Source: Streptomyces rugosispiralis (lineage in GTDB: Bacteria; Actinomycetota; Actinomycetes; Streptomycetales; Streptomycetaceae). Taken from it: DNA of 64,000 nt. Both the position numbers and the translations under genes were made by a program. The stretch spans positions 1 to 64,000 of the forward strand of contig NZ_JANIAA010000024.1 in the NCBI RefSeq assembly GCF_024505145.1, in the 5' to 3' direction. The notes under the pieces are model-generated. The model saw nothing but the letters and a program-made list of their open reading frames with translations, did no database searches and was not told the origin of the DNA. Of the stretch, positions 23,733 to 32,251 are shown piece after piece. Positions within the stretch are counted from its first letter, which is position 1. Each line of letters begins with the position of its first letter.

Positions 23733-25088
23733 ATGGTGAATCCCCCCGCCCCCGACCGCGACCCGGCCGCCTCCTCGGAGCTCGTCCAACGGTCCGTGAC
23801 CAAGTTTCTGCGACGTGTGATGCCCATCCTGGTCATCATGCTCGTGGTCAACCAGATGGACCGCACCAACGTCGGCTTCGTCCAGGACGACCTCAAGGCC
23901 GACATCGGCATCGGAAGCGCGGCCTACGGGCTCGGCGCCGGGCTGTTCTTCATCGGCTACGCCCTGCTCGAAGTCCCCAGCAACATGCTGATGGAGCGCT
24001 TCGGCGCCCGCGTCTGGCTCACCCGGATCATGATCAGCTGGGGTGCGGTGACCGTCCTCATGTGCTTCATGACGGGGGCCACCTCCTTCTACGTCCTGCG
24101 GTTCCTGCTGGGCATCGCGGAGGCGGGGTTCTTCCCCGGCGTGATGTACTACCTCACCACCTGGCTGCCGGACTCCGCGCGCGGCCGGGCCAGCGCCCTC
24201 TTCCTCGGCGGCTCGGCCACCGCCTACATCGTCACCGGCCCCATCAGCGGCGCGCTGCTGGAAATGCACGGCCTGGGCGGATTCGCCGGCTGGCGCTGGA
24301 TGTTCGCGCTGGAAGGCGCCATCTCGATCACCGTGGGCCTCGTCGCGGCCTTCTTCCTCGTCTCGCGGATCCAGGACGCCCGCTGGCTGAGCGCCGATGA
24401 AAAGGCCGCCCTCGGCGCGGCGGTCGAGCGGGACCGTGAGGCGCGCAGCCGTGAGCCCCAGGTGTCCAGGCTGCGGCTGGTGGTCCACCCCCAAGTGGCG
24501 CTGCTGACCGGCGTGTTCTTCGCCATGGCGCTCACCGGATACGCGATCACCTTCTGGCTGCCGAGCCTGGTGGACGACATCGGCGGGCTCTCGCCCTTCC
24601 AGATCGGGCTGCTCACGGCCATCCCGTGGATCTGCGCGGTCATCGCGATGTACACGATGAGCCGCTACACCGACCGGGTGCCGGACCGGCGGCCCTACCT
24701 CGCGATCGTGCTGGTGCTGTCCGCCGTCGGCACCTTCCTCGCCACTCTCGGCTCCCCGTGGTTCGGACTCGCGGCCGTCACCCTGGCCGCCGTCGGCAGC
24801 AAGTGCGCCGCCAACCTCTTCTGGCCGCTGGCCCAGTCCACGCTCGATCTCAGGGTCACGGCCGCGGGGCTCGCCGTCGTCAACTCCCTCGGCAACCTCG
24901 GCGGCTTCGTCTCCCCCACCCTCTTCGGCTATCTGGAGGAGACGACGGGCAGCACCAACGGCGGCCTCTACGCGCTCTCCGCGGCCTCACTGCTCGCCAC
25001 CGTGGGCGTCTACTTCATCCGCCGCGGGAGCGGCCGTGGCGGAGCCGAGGCCACCGCGCCCGCCCACGTCCGGGCCGTCTCCGGGTGA
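23733..25088 (+). CDS. MFS transporter, anion:cation symporter (glucarate/phthalate type)
   Basis: 451 residues with twelve predicted membrane segments. Family marks include VNQMDRTNVGF in helix 1, the loop FGARVWLTRIMISWG, and GIAEAGFFPGVMYYLTTWLP, typical of the anion:cation symporter group that carries glucarate, galactarate and phthalate. ATG 23733 is preceded by GAGGAGAG; an earlier GTG in frame has no such site. It faces the glucarate dehydratase gene and probably imports its substrate with protons. Confidence 0.88.
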   Translation: MVNPPAPDRDPAASSELVQRSVTKFLRRVMPILVIMLVVNQMDRTNVGFVQDDLKADIGIGSAAYGLGAGLFFIGYALLEVPSNMLMERFGARVWLTRIMISWGAVTVLMCFMTGATSFYVLRFLLGIAEAGFFPGVMYYLTTWLPDSARGRASALFLGGSATAYIVTGPISGALLEMHGLGGFAGWRWMFALEGAISITVGLVAAFFLVSRIQDARWLSADEKAALGAAVERDREARSREPQVSRLRLVVHPQVALLTGVFFAMALTGYAITFWLPSLVDDIGGLSPFQIGLLTAIPWICAVIAMYTMSRYTDRVPDRRPYLAIVLVLSAVGTFLATLGSPWFGLAAVTLAAVGSKCAANLFWPLAQSTLDLRVTAAGLAVVNSLGNLGGFVSPTLFGYLEETTGSTNGGLYALSAASLLATVGVYFIRRGSGRGGAEATAPAHVRAVSG

Positions 25089-25113
25089 TCCCGGCACGGC
25101 CCCGCCCGGAGCC

Positions 25114-25270
25114 GTGCGGATCCGGGCGGGGGCGTGCGGGTCCGGGCCGGGCCGTGTGATTCCGGGCGGGGACGTACGAGTCCGGGCGGGGACGTACGAG
25201 TCCGGGCAAGGCCGTGTGATTCCGGGCGAGGCCGTGCGGGGCCGGGCGGGGACGTGCGAGTCGGGGGGAC
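25114..25270. repeat. 20-bp tandem repeat (about 7.8 copies)
   Basis: Units begin at 25114 and then every 20 bp to 25254, each of the form GTGCGRGTCCGGGCGGGGAC with scattered differences. It fills the space between the MFS stop and the NIPSNAP gene end. The longest identical neighbours are the units at 25174 and 25194. No gene explains it. Confidence 0.95.
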
Positions 25271-25320
25271 GTGGACGGCGTCACCGGCGGACGGCCGTCC
25301 CGTCGGTGGTGCCGTCGCGG

Positions 25321-25641
25321 TCAGCGAAGTCCGGACGCGGGCGTGGGCACGGCCCGCGTGACCTGGATCTTCTCCCGGAACAGCAGTTCCTCGACCCGGG
25401 GGCCGATCTCCCGCTGCCACCGCTCGCTCTGGTAGACGGCCTCGTAGAGCCGCACCCGCTCCGCCTCGTCGGCGAAGCGCCGCATCCACACATAGCCGTC
25501 GGGGTCCTCCTCGTCGATGAACGAGGCGATGACGTTCATCCCCTGCGACGCCTGGAAGGGGATCACCACCTCCTCCATGAAAGTCACCCATTCCTCCCGG
25601 CGGCCGGGCCTGGCCTGGTAGCGGCGGATCTCGTAGAACAT
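25321..25641 (-). CDS. NIPSNAP-family protein
   Basis: 106 residues forming a single ferredoxin-like alpha/beta domain (FYEIRRYQARPGRREEW, then YVWMRRFADEAER). NIPSNAP and related dimeric barrel proteins are small, soluble and mostly of unknown function; some act as decarboxylases or monooxygenase-like proteins. ATG 25641 has AGGAGA upstream. It lies 72 nt after the stop of the oxidoreductase gene on the same strand and may be co-transcribed with it. The 20-bp tandem repeat lies just past its end. Confidence 0.8.
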   Translation of the reverse strand: MFYEIRRYQARPGRREEWVTFMEEVVIPFQASQGMNVIASFIDEEDPDGYVWMRRFADEAERVRLYEAVYQSERWQREIGPRVEELLFREKIQVTRAVPTPASGLR

Positions 25642-25713
25642 GCGCGTCTCCTGGGGCTGGTATGACGGGTGGCGCGAAGTGGCCTCGGCTGTCGGCTGTC
25701 GGCCGGGGAGCGG

Positions 25714-26682
25714 TCAGGCGCCGGTGCGGAGCACCAGTTTGCCTCGGGTGTGGCCGTCCTCCCCCTGGCGGTGGGCGCGGGCCGCCTCCTCCAGCGGGAA
25801 GACGTCCTCGACCTCGACCTCGACCTCACCCTGGTCGATCAGCCCGGCGATGGTGGTCAGCGCGGCGCCGTCCGGCTCGACGAGGAAGGGGCTGGTGCGC
25901 ACCGAGCGGGCGTCCGCGGCCTCGCGCAGTTCGGGGCTGACACCGCCGGGGACGGCGACCAGCAGTCCCCCCTTCTTGAGCACCTCCAGGGAACGGGTGC
26001 TGGTGGCGTCGTGCCCCTCTCCCAACAGGTCGATCACCACATCGACGTTCTCGACCGTGTCCTCGAAGCGCTGCTCGGTGTAGTCGATCAGCTCCGCCGC
26101 CCCGAGCCGGCCGAGCCATTCGTGGCGGCTCTCCCGGGCGGTCCCCACGACCGTCGCCCCCAGATGCCGTGCGAATTGGACGGCGAAGTGTCCGACGCCA
26201 CCGGCGGCGGCGTGCACCAGAACCCGCTGGCCGGCCTCCACCTTCGCGGTGTCCACCAGGATCTGCCAGGCCGTCAGTGCCGCCAGCGGCACGGCGGCCG
26301 CCGCCTCGTGGCTCAACGTGGCGGGCTTACGGGCGAATTGACGGGCGGGGGCGGTCACGAACTCCGCGTAGCCGCCCGCCTGACGGGGGAACCACGGCAT
26401 GCCGTACACCTCGTCGCCGGGGGCCAGCGTGGTCACCCCGAACCCGACTTCCTCGACCACACCGGAGACGTCCCAGCCCAGGGTGAACGGCGGCTCGCCC
26501 AGCACGCCCGCCATACCGCCGCCCTGACGGGTCTTCCAGTCGACCGGGTTGACGCCGGCGGCGTGCACCCGCACCAGCACCTCGGTGGGCAGCGGTTCCG
26601 GCCGTGCGACCTCCGCGACGCGCAGCACCTCCGGGCCGCCGGGCGCGTCCTGTACCACCGCACGCATCATGGACCTGGACAC
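25714..26682 (-). CDS. NADP-dependent quinone-oxidoreductase-like enzyme (MDR family)
   Basis: 322 residues, zinc-free medium-chain dehydrogenase. N-terminal GroES-like domain (AAGVNPVDWKTRQG) and Rossmann domain with the nucleotide motif VHAAAGGVGHFAVQ. No zinc-ligand cysteines are seen. GTG 26682 is supported by AGGAGG five nt upstream. The divergent HxlR regulator has a conserved N-terminal cysteine, and such pairs (QorA/QorR, YodB regulon) respond to diamide and quinones. Probable role: reduction of electrophilic quinones or enones in the cytoplasm. Confidence 0.88.
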   Translation of the reverse strand: MSRSMMRAVVQDAPGGPEVLRVAEVARPEPLPTEVLVRVHAAGVNPVDWKTRQGGGMAGVLGEPPFTLGWDVSGVVEEVGFGVTTLAPGDEVYGMPWFPRQAGGYAEFVTAPARQFARKPATLSHEAAAAVPLAALTAWQILVDTAKVEAGQRVLVHAAAGGVGHFAVQFARHLGATVVGTARESRHEWLGRLGAAELIDYTEQRFEDTVENVDVVIDLLGEGHDATSTRSLEVLKKGGLLVAVPGGVSPELREAADARSVRTSPFLVEPDGAALTTIAGLIDQGEVEVEVEDVFPLEEAARAHRQGEDGHTRGKLVLRTGA

Positions 26683-26777
26683 GTGTGCCTCCTGAGCTCA
26701 TCCGTATCTCCCACGCCCGCTTTCCGAACGCGCTCGCACGCTAACCCCAGGGACCTGGTTACCCACAAGGGACACTG

Positions 26778-26792
26778 CTACCTTTTGGGTAG
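26778..26792. promoter_or_regulatory. Operator-like repeat between the HxlR gene and the quinone oxidoreductase gene
   Basis: CTACC, five nt, GGTAG in the divergent promoter region, 28 nt before the HxlR start. A second short repeat, CCAGG-GA-CCTGG, lies nearby at about 26747-26758. Both are candidate sites for the HxlR dimer. Confidence 0.45.
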
Positions 26793-26819
26793 TACGAAGC
26801 GGCCCGGAAGGTTTCCTCC

Positions 26820-27194
26820 ATGAGTACGCGATGCCACACGGGCCAGCACGCCCATCATGATGTGTACGAGGCCCAGTGCCCGTGCCGCGCCATGCTGGAT
26901 CTGCTGGCGAACAAATGGTCGGCGCTGGCGATAGGCGCCCTGGAGGACGGCCCCCTCCGATTCGGCGCGCTGCAGCGCCGGCTTCAGGGGGTCAGCCCCA
27001 AGGTGCTCACCCAGACACTGCGTCGTCTCGAGGACGCCGGGCTGGTGGAGCGGACCGTCTACCCGGCCGTCCCGCTCCATGTGGAGTACGAGCTCTCCTC
27101 CCTGGGCCACAGCGCGTCCGTCCCGCTCAGGAATCTGCGTCTGTGGGTGGAGGACAATCTGGATCTCACCACCGCGGCCGCGAAGCCGATGTGA
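26820..27194 (+). CDS. HxlR-family regulator, probably redox sensing
   Basis: 124 residues. Winged helix typical of HxlR proteins: CRAMLDLLANKWSALAI, then LRFGALQRRLQGVSPKVLTQ as the recognition region and a wing near LVERTVYP. Cysteines 20 and 22 (CPC just before the DNA-binding domain) match the position of the sensing cysteine in QorR and YodB; a further one is at residue 5. ATG 26820 follows GGAAGG at a workable distance. It is divergent from the quinone oxidoreductase gene and is expected to repress it until oxidised. Confidence 0.88.
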   Translation: MSTRCHTGQHAHHDVYEAQCPCRAMLDLLANKWSALAIGALEDGPLRFGALQRRLQGVSPKVLTQTLRRLEDAGLVERTVYPAVPLHVEYELSSLGHSASVPLRNLRLWVEDNLDLTTAAAKPM

Positions 27195-27280
27195 CGGCGC
27201 CGGTTCCCCTGCCGGTCGCCGCCCGCCCCCCCCTCAGCACCCTCCTCGCGGAACGAGAGGGCGCCCTGGTCCGGGCTCGG

Positions 27281-27937
27281 TCAGGCGGTGGGCGCGGAAC
27301 GGATGGCGGCGATGTCGAACTGGAGGCGGACCTTCTCACTCACCAGGGCGCCGCCTTCGGCCAGCCTGGCGTTGTAGGTCAGCCCCCATTCGGAGCGGTT
27401 GATGGTGGTCGTGCCGTCGAAGCCCGCCCGCTGGTAGCCGAAGGGGTCCGTGACATGTCCGATATAGGTGAGCTCCAGGACCACCGGACGGGTGACGTCT
27501 CTGATCGTGAGGTCCCCGGCCATGCGGTAGACATCCGGGCCCGCGACCTCCACGGCGGTGCTGATGAACCGGATGTGCGGGAAGGTTCTGGCGTCCAGGA
27601 AGTCCCGGCCCATCAGGTGGTCGTCGCGCTGCTCGACACCGGTCTGGACACTGGCGGTGGACAGCAGGACCTCGGCCCGGGAACGGCGCGGGTCGCGGCC
27701 GTCGAAGTAGAGTCGGCTGTCGAACTCCGTGAAGGCGCCACGCACCGTGCTCACCATGGCGTGCCGGACGGAGAAACCGATCCGGCTGTGCGCCGGGTCG
27801 ACGATCCACTCTCCGGTGAGGGCCGCGAGGCCGGATTCCGGCAGCGCGACGGCGCCGGACGCGGGCCGGGTTGTGGGGGCCGCCGGTGCGGCGCTGGCGA
27901 TCGCGCGGCGGGAGGTACTGCGGCTGAACAGGTTCAT
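27281..27937 (-). CDS. YceI-family protein
   Basis: 218 residues. The YceI lipocalin-like barrel starts at about residue 40 (GEWIVDPAHSRIGFSVRHAMVSTV) and ends with LQFDIAAIRSA. YceI proteins bind polyprenoid or other hydrophobic molecules. There is no clear export signal, although the first 35 residues are alanine-rich and poorly conserved in style. It is convergent with the HxlR gene. Function in the cell is unknown. Confidence 0.85.
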   Translation of the reverse strand: MNLFSRSTSRRAIASAAPAAPTTRPASGAVALPESGLAALTGEWIVDPAHSRIGFSVRHAMVSTVRGAFTEFDSRLYFDGRDPRRSRAEVLLSTASVQTGVEQRDDHLMGRDFLDARTFPHIRFISTAVEVAGPDVYRMAGDLTIRDVTRPVVLELTYIGHVTDPFGYQRAGFDGTTTINRSEWGLTYNARLAEGGALVSEKVRLQFDIAAIRSAPTA

Positions 27938-28047
27938 GCCACCCGTTGTTATTTCAACTTAGGGGATGACGCAACCCTTGATCAAGAGCAGATACTCAAG
28001 GATCTTGAGTAAGTGTCTGCGACGTTCCCCCCGAGGAGAAGCCCCCG

Positions 28048-28839
28048 TTGACGACCGACAGTTACTACGAGCCGATCGACGAGTACCGCTACAAGCCCAC
28101 CTCGCACGTCAGTGGCGCCTGGAGCACCGACGAACAGCACTTCAGCCCGCTCGGCGGGCTCATCGTCCACGCCATCGACCGCCACCTCGCCACCCGCCCG
28201 CACACCGGGCTGCTGCTCAGCCGGATCAGCTTCGACATCCTCGGGCGCCTCGCCCTCGACGAGTGCGAGATCCGGGTGGAGACCATCCGGCCCGGCCGCA
28301 CCATCGAACTCCTCGAGGCCGTGGTGCTCATCGCCGACCGCCCCGTGGTCCGGGCCCGCGCCTGGCTCCTCGCCGCCGTGGACACCACCTCCGTGGCCGG
28401 TGGCGCCGGGGACCGGCTCGCCCCTCCCGAGCAGCTCGCCCCCTGGTCGATGGCCTCGCTGTGGCCCGGCGGGTACATCGCCTCCCTGGACGCCCGTCCG
28501 CTCGCACCCCGCGAGCCCGGCCGCGGGACGCTCTGGGTGTCCACCCCGCTCGACCTGGTCGCCGGGCAGACCAGCACCCCGCTGGCCTCGTACATCGCGC
28601 TCGTGGACACCGCCAACGGCATCGCCGTACGGCAGTCGCCCACCGTCTGGATGTTCCCCAACGTCGACCTGACCATCCACCTCCACCGGCAGCCCGAGGG
28701 CCGCTGGACCGGGCTGGACACCACGGTCACCTTCGGCGGCACCGGCCAGGGCATCACCAGCACCGTGCTGCACGACCTGCGCGGCCCGGTCGGGCACGCC
28801 CAGCAGATCCTCACCGTCCGGCCCCTGCCCGGCACCTGA
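28048..28839 (+). CDS. Acyl-CoA thioesterase-like double hotdog protein
   Basis: 263 residues. The layout suggests a TesB-like thioesterase: N-terminal hotdog (YKPTSHVSGAWSTDEQHFSPLGG), a middle proline-rich linker, and a C-terminal hotdog ending GLDTTVTFGGTGQGITSTV. It starts at TTG 28048, with GAGGAGAAG 7 nt upstream. Such proteins hydrolyse or bind acyl-CoA esters. No substrate can be assigned. A hairpin terminator follows 15 nt after the stop. Confidence 0.7.
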   Translation: MTTDSYYEPIDEYRYKPTSHVSGAWSTDEQHFSPLGGLIVHAIDRHLATRPHTGLLLSRISFDILGRLALDECEIRVETIRPGRTIELLEAVVLIADRPVVRARAWLLAAVDTTSVAGGAGDRLAPPEQLAPWSMASLWPGGYIASLDARPLAPREPGRGTLWVSTPLDLVAGQTSTPLASYIALVDTANGIAVRQSPTVWMFPNVDLTIHLHRQPEGRWTGLDTTVTFGGTGQGITSTVLHDLRGPVGHAQQILTVRPLPGT

Positions 28840-28854
28840 CCGCGCACGGGACAG

Positions 28855-28877
28855 GCCGCCACCGGCGAGGTGGCGGC
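28855..28877 (+). terminator. Hairpin terminator after the thioesterase-like gene
   Basis: GCCGCCACC and GGTGGCGGC pair as a perfect 9-bp stem around a 5-nt loop, 15 nt after the stop codon. There is no T-tract of note, as is common in Streptomyces. Confidence 0.75.
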
Positions 28878-29078
28878 TCCCCCTGTACCATGAGCCCGCA
28901 AGCAACGAACCACTCTGCCTGACGCAGAGCTGGCGCGACCGCTCGGCGGCCACGGTCCTGCATCCCCCTGATCGGCGCGGACCCGGTATCTACCCCGGTC
29001 CAGCGCGAGAGGACAGCTCTCGGCGCACTCCGCCACGCCGGCCCGGGTGCGCTACCAGGCGGCGGAAAGGCGTCGGCC

Positions 29079-30425
29079 GTGGCATCCGCGGTCTCCAGCG
29101 ACACCCCTCCCCCCGTGCGGCGCGCCGGCTACCGGCAACTGCTGCGCACCCCGGGGGCGTGGACCTTCCTGCTCCCCGGGTTCGCCGCCCGGCAGCCGTT
29201 CGCGATGCTGACGATCAGCATCGTGCTCCTGCTGCGCCACACCACCGGGTCGTACGGTCTCGCCGGTGCGGTCGCGGCCGTCACCGGCGTCTCCATGGCG
29301 CTGTTCGCACCCCAGAGCGGCAAACTGGCCGACCGCCACGGACAGCGCGCGGTCCTGGTGCCGGGTGTGCTGCTCCACACGGCGGCCGCGGCGCTGCTGA
29401 CGGCGCTCGCGCTGGCCCACGCGCCGCTGTGGGCGCTGATCGCCGCCGCGGTGCCCACGGGCGCCTCCGTCCCGCAGATCGGGCCCATGGTGCGGGCCCG
29501 CTGGGCGACCGCCCTCGGGGACGGCGCGCCGGGCGGATCCGGGCCGCGCCCCGGACACCATCCGCTGCTGGCGACGGCGGCCGCGTTCGAGTCCGTGACG
29601 GACGAGCTCACGTTCGTCATCGGCCCCGTGCTCGCCACCGCCTTGAGCACGGCCGTGCACCCGGCCTCCGGCCTGATCGCGGAGGCCGCGCTGACACTGG
29701 TGGGCGGGCTGCTCTTCGCGGCCCGACGCCGTTCCGCGCCACCGCCGGGCCAGGCGTGGACGGACGCGCGGGAGCCGCACGCCTCGGCCCTGTCCGTGCC
29801 GGGTGTGCGGGTCCTGGCCGTGGCCTTCCTGGGCATCGGCTCGGTCTTCGGCGGAATGCAGGTCGCCCTGACCGCCCTCACCCAGGAGCAGGGTCGACCG
29901 GGCCTGAACGGTGTGCTGTACGGCGTCTTCGCGGCCGGCAACATGCTCGCGGGCGTGGCCTGCGGCGCCATCGCCTGGCGCACCTCCCCGCGCCGGCGGC
30001 TGCTGACCGCCTACGCCGCGCTGACGCTGATCTGCTCGACGCTGTGGGCGGTGTCCGCGCCCCTGCCGCTGGGCGGGCTGGGACTGCTGGCGGGCCTGTG
30101 CATCGCACCGGCGCTGATCACCGGGTACACCCTGGTGGAGGCGCTGGTCCCGGCCGCGTCCCGGACGGAGGCGTTCACCTGGCTGACCGGCTCGGTCGCG
30201 CTGGGCCAGGCGGCGGCGGTGACGGCGGGCGGACAGCTGGCGGACGGCTTCGGCGCGAGCGCCGCCTTCACGGTGCCGCTCGTGGGCACGGCCCTGGCCC
30301 TGCTGACGGTGGTGTCCCTGCGCGCCCACATCGCACCGCGCGGCACCACCACGGCGATACGCCGGGACGGGGGCACCGCCGACCCCCACTCCGCCTCGCT
30401 CGAGGCGGCGGACACCACCTCCTGA
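29079..30425 (+). CDS. MFS transporter, probable drug exporter
   Basis: 448 residues with about twelve predicted helices. Helix 2-3 loop APQSGKLADRHGQR matches the MFS motif A position. Actinobacterial homologues of this type are annotated as drug or metabolite exporters. GTG 29079 is preceded by GGAAAGG. It stands alone between two terminators and there is no regulator next to it, so no substrate can be inferred. Confidence 0.85.
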   Translation: MASAVSSDTPPPVRRAGYRQLLRTPGAWTFLLPGFAARQPFAMLTISIVLLLRHTTGSYGLAGAVAAVTGVSMALFAPQSGKLADRHGQRAVLVPGVLLHTAAAALLTALALAHAPLWALIAAAVPTGASVPQIGPMVRARWATALGDGAPGGSGPRPGHHPLLATAAAFESVTDELTFVIGPVLATALSTAVHPASGLIAEAALTLVGGLLFAARRRSAPPPGQAWTDAREPHASALSVPGVRVLAVAFLGIGSVFGGMQVALTALTQEQGRPGLNGVLYGVFAAGNMLAGVACGAIAWRTSPRRRLLTAYAALTLICSTLWAVSAPLPLGGLGLLAGLCIAPALITGYTLVEALVPAASRTEAFTWLTGSVALGQAAAVTAGGQLADGFGASAAFTVPLVGTALALLTVVSLRAHIAPRGTTTAIRRDGGTADPHSASLEAADTTS

Positions 30426-30439
30426 GCGACGCCCCGGGG

Positions 30440-30473
30440 GCGCGGGCGGCGGCCTTGCGGTCGCCGCCCGCGC
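30440..30473. terminator. Bidirectional terminator between MFS and dehydratase genes
   Basis: GCGCGGGCGGCG (30440-30451) pairs perfectly with 30462-30473 over 12 bp around a 10-nt loop, exactly in the gap between two convergent stop codons. Confidence 0.8.
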
Positions 30474-31349
30474 TCATGCGAACGTCACCTCCGCGGTGGC
30501 ATGCCGCGCCTCGCGATGGGTGGCGATGCGCATCTCGGCGCCATTGCCGGAGGGTGTGCCGGACGCGAGGAGGCGCTCCCCGGCGAACAGCGGCCGCCGC
30601 AGCCGGTAGGACAGGGCGGCCACCCGCCGGGCCGGGGCGTGGCGACGGGCGAGTTCGAGCATGAGCAGGGCCAGCAGCGGCCCGTGGACGACGGGGCCCG
30701 GGTAGCCCTCCTCCCCTCGCGCGTACGGCGTGTCGTAGTGGATGCGGTGGGCGTTGGCGGTGAGCGCGCTGAACCGGAACAGCAGGGCCGGATCCGGATG
30801 CAGTGAGAGCCGCCACGTCCCGTCGGGGTCGGGGGCGGCCGACTCGTCCAGGGTGGCCGGGTGGTGCGCGGCGCCGCGCCCCGACCGGTAGACGATGTCC
30901 TGCTCCTCGACGAGGCGGGTCCGGCCGCGCTGGCGGAATTCACGGCGCTCGGTGACGAACAGCAACTCGCCCGTGCCGCCCTGTTTGGCCGTCACCGTGC
31001 CGAGGCTGGTGACGCGTTCGGCAGGCTCCCCGAGGCGCAGCGGTTCGGAGATCTCGCACCGCCCTCCGGCGATCATCCGCTGCCGGTGCGGGATGGGCGG
31101 CAGGAAGTGCCCGTTCCGGGGGTGGCCGTCGGTCCCCAGCTCCCGCTGGTCGGGCCACCGCAGGAAGTAGAGCCAGTGCCACAGCGGTGGCAGGAGGCCG
31201 CCGTCCCTCGTCACGGGCTCCGGCAGGTCGAGGACCGCGGAGAGGGCCGCGGCCGGACCGGCGGCCAGGGCGTCCTCGGCCGTGACGGGTCCGGGCGCCC
31301 ATGAGGCGAGGTACGAGCCGAGCGGGGACGGAGTGGGTGTGGGCTGCAT
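30474..31349 (-). CDS. MaoC/FAS1-like acyl-CoA dehydratase (HTD2-type hydratase)
   Basis: 291 residues. An N-terminal FAS1-like dehydratase half (HWLYFLRWPDQRELGTDGHP, FLPPIPHRQRM) is joined to a MaoC-like hotdog with the hydratase segment IHYDTPYARGEEGYPGPVVHG. Enzymes of this shape include mesaconyl-C4-CoA and itaconyl-CoA hydratases and mitochondrial 3-hydroxyacyl-thioester dehydratase. ATG 31349 has AGGAG upstream. It lies 70 nt downstream of the alpha/beta hydrolase gene on the same strand, so a joint catabolic role with the nearby acyl-CoA dehydrogenase is plausible. The substrate is unknown. Confidence 0.75.
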   Translation of the reverse strand: MQPTPTPSPLGSYLASWAPGPVTAEDALAAGPAAALSAVLDLPEPVTRDGGLLPPLWHWLYFLRWPDQRELGTDGHPRNGHFLPPIPHRQRMIAGGRCEISEPLRLGEPAERVTSLGTVTAKQGGTGELLFVTERREFRQRGRTRLVEEQDIVYRSGRGAAHHPATLDESAAPDPDGTWRLSLHPDPALLFRFSALTANAHRIHYDTPYARGEEGYPGPVVHGPLLALLMLELARRHAPARRVAALSYRLRRPLFAGERLLASGTPSGNGAEMRIATHREARHATAEVTFA

Positions 31350-31419
31350 GGTGCTCCTGCCTGGAGAGTGCTCGGGGACGGCGCGGCGGCGTGGAAGGAG
31401 TTCCGGCCGCGATGGCATG

Positions 31420-32226
31420 TCAGTCGGTGAGGAACGACGACACGATCGCCCCGGCTTCCGGGCGGCACTCCTCGAAGTAGCCGTGCCGGGCGCCCTCGAA
31501 AATATGCGTCCGCGCCCGGGGGACGCGGGAGGCGAGCAGCGGTGCGTTGGCCGCCGGGTTGAGCCGGTCGTCCGCTCCGTGCAGGATCAGCGTGGGCGCG
31601 GCGATCAGCGGGAGGACGTCCCAGGCGTTGTGTTCATTGCTGGCCACCAGGTGGTGCCGCCGGGCGTGCGGGGGCATGGCGGGGTCGCCGAGGGTCGTAT
31701 ACGGCCCGGGGTGCCCGGACCGCCAGGCCGGGGTGTACATGAGGTCGATCAGCGCCTCCCGCGCCGCTGCCGCGTCGGCCTGGGCCAGGGAGCGGCGTAC
31801 CGCCATGTCGCGCTCCGCCGCCCGCGGCCCACCGGGTGAGGTGCAGCCGAGGACGAGCCGCCGGATCCGGTCGGGGTGGCGGGCGGCGACCCACTGGGCG
31901 ACCCGCCCTCCCATGGAGGTCCCGTACAGATCGGCGGACTCGATGCCCAGATGGTCGAGGACGGCGATGACGTCGTCGGCGAAGTCCCGTGTCGCGTAGG
32001 GGTGGTCGGGCTTTCCGCTCTCCCCGGTGCCGCGCCAGTCCATGGTGAGGGTGGAGTGCGTGGCGTGGAAGTCCGCCCGTATGCCGTCCCACCAGTGGTG
32101 GTTGTTGGCCTGGCCGGCCAGGAGCAGCAGCGGCGCCCCGGTGCCCTGGCGCTGATAGGCGAGGAGGGTGCCGTCCTGCGCGCGGGCATGGCCGCTGACC
32201 TGCTGGGGGACGTCGGTGCGTGGCAT
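31420..32226 (-). CDS. Alpha/beta hydrolase
   Basis: 268 residues. Nucleophile elbow GTSMGG (serine), oxyanion region QANNHHWWDG, acid Asp in LHGADDRLNP, and catalytic histidine in GARHGYFEE. It lacks a signal peptide. Similar proteins hydrolyse esters or lactones such as 3-oxoadipate enol-lactone. Start ATG 32226 (AAGAG 6 nt upstream); an earlier in-frame ATG at 32265 would overlap the LysR gene by 14 nt. It is transcribed after that LysR gene and before the dehydratase gene. Confidence 0.85.
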   Translation of the reverse strand: MPRTDVPQQVSGHARAQDGTLLAYQRQGTGAPLLLLAGQANNHHWWDGIRADFHATHSTLTMDWRGTGESGKPDHPYATRDFADDVIAVLDHLGIESADLYGTSMGGRVAQWVAARHPDRIRRLVLGCTSPGGPRAAERDMAVRRSLAQADAAAAREALIDLMYTPAWRSGHPGPYTTLGDPAMPPHARRHHLVASNEHNAWDVLPLIAAPTLILHGADDRLNPAANAPLLASRVPRARTHIFEGARHGYFEECRPEAGAIVSSFLTD

Positions 32227-32251
32227 GGGTGTCTCTTGCCTCTCGGGGTTC

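Noticed and set aside
25114-25270. CRISPR array
   Set aside because: Units are contiguous 20-mers without unique spacers; also no cas genes. The same applies to arrays at 33316, 43169 and 52643.
28890-28922. Ten-codon ORF as a leader peptide of the MFS gene
   Set aside because: No ribosome site, no attenuator structure, and far from the MFS start.
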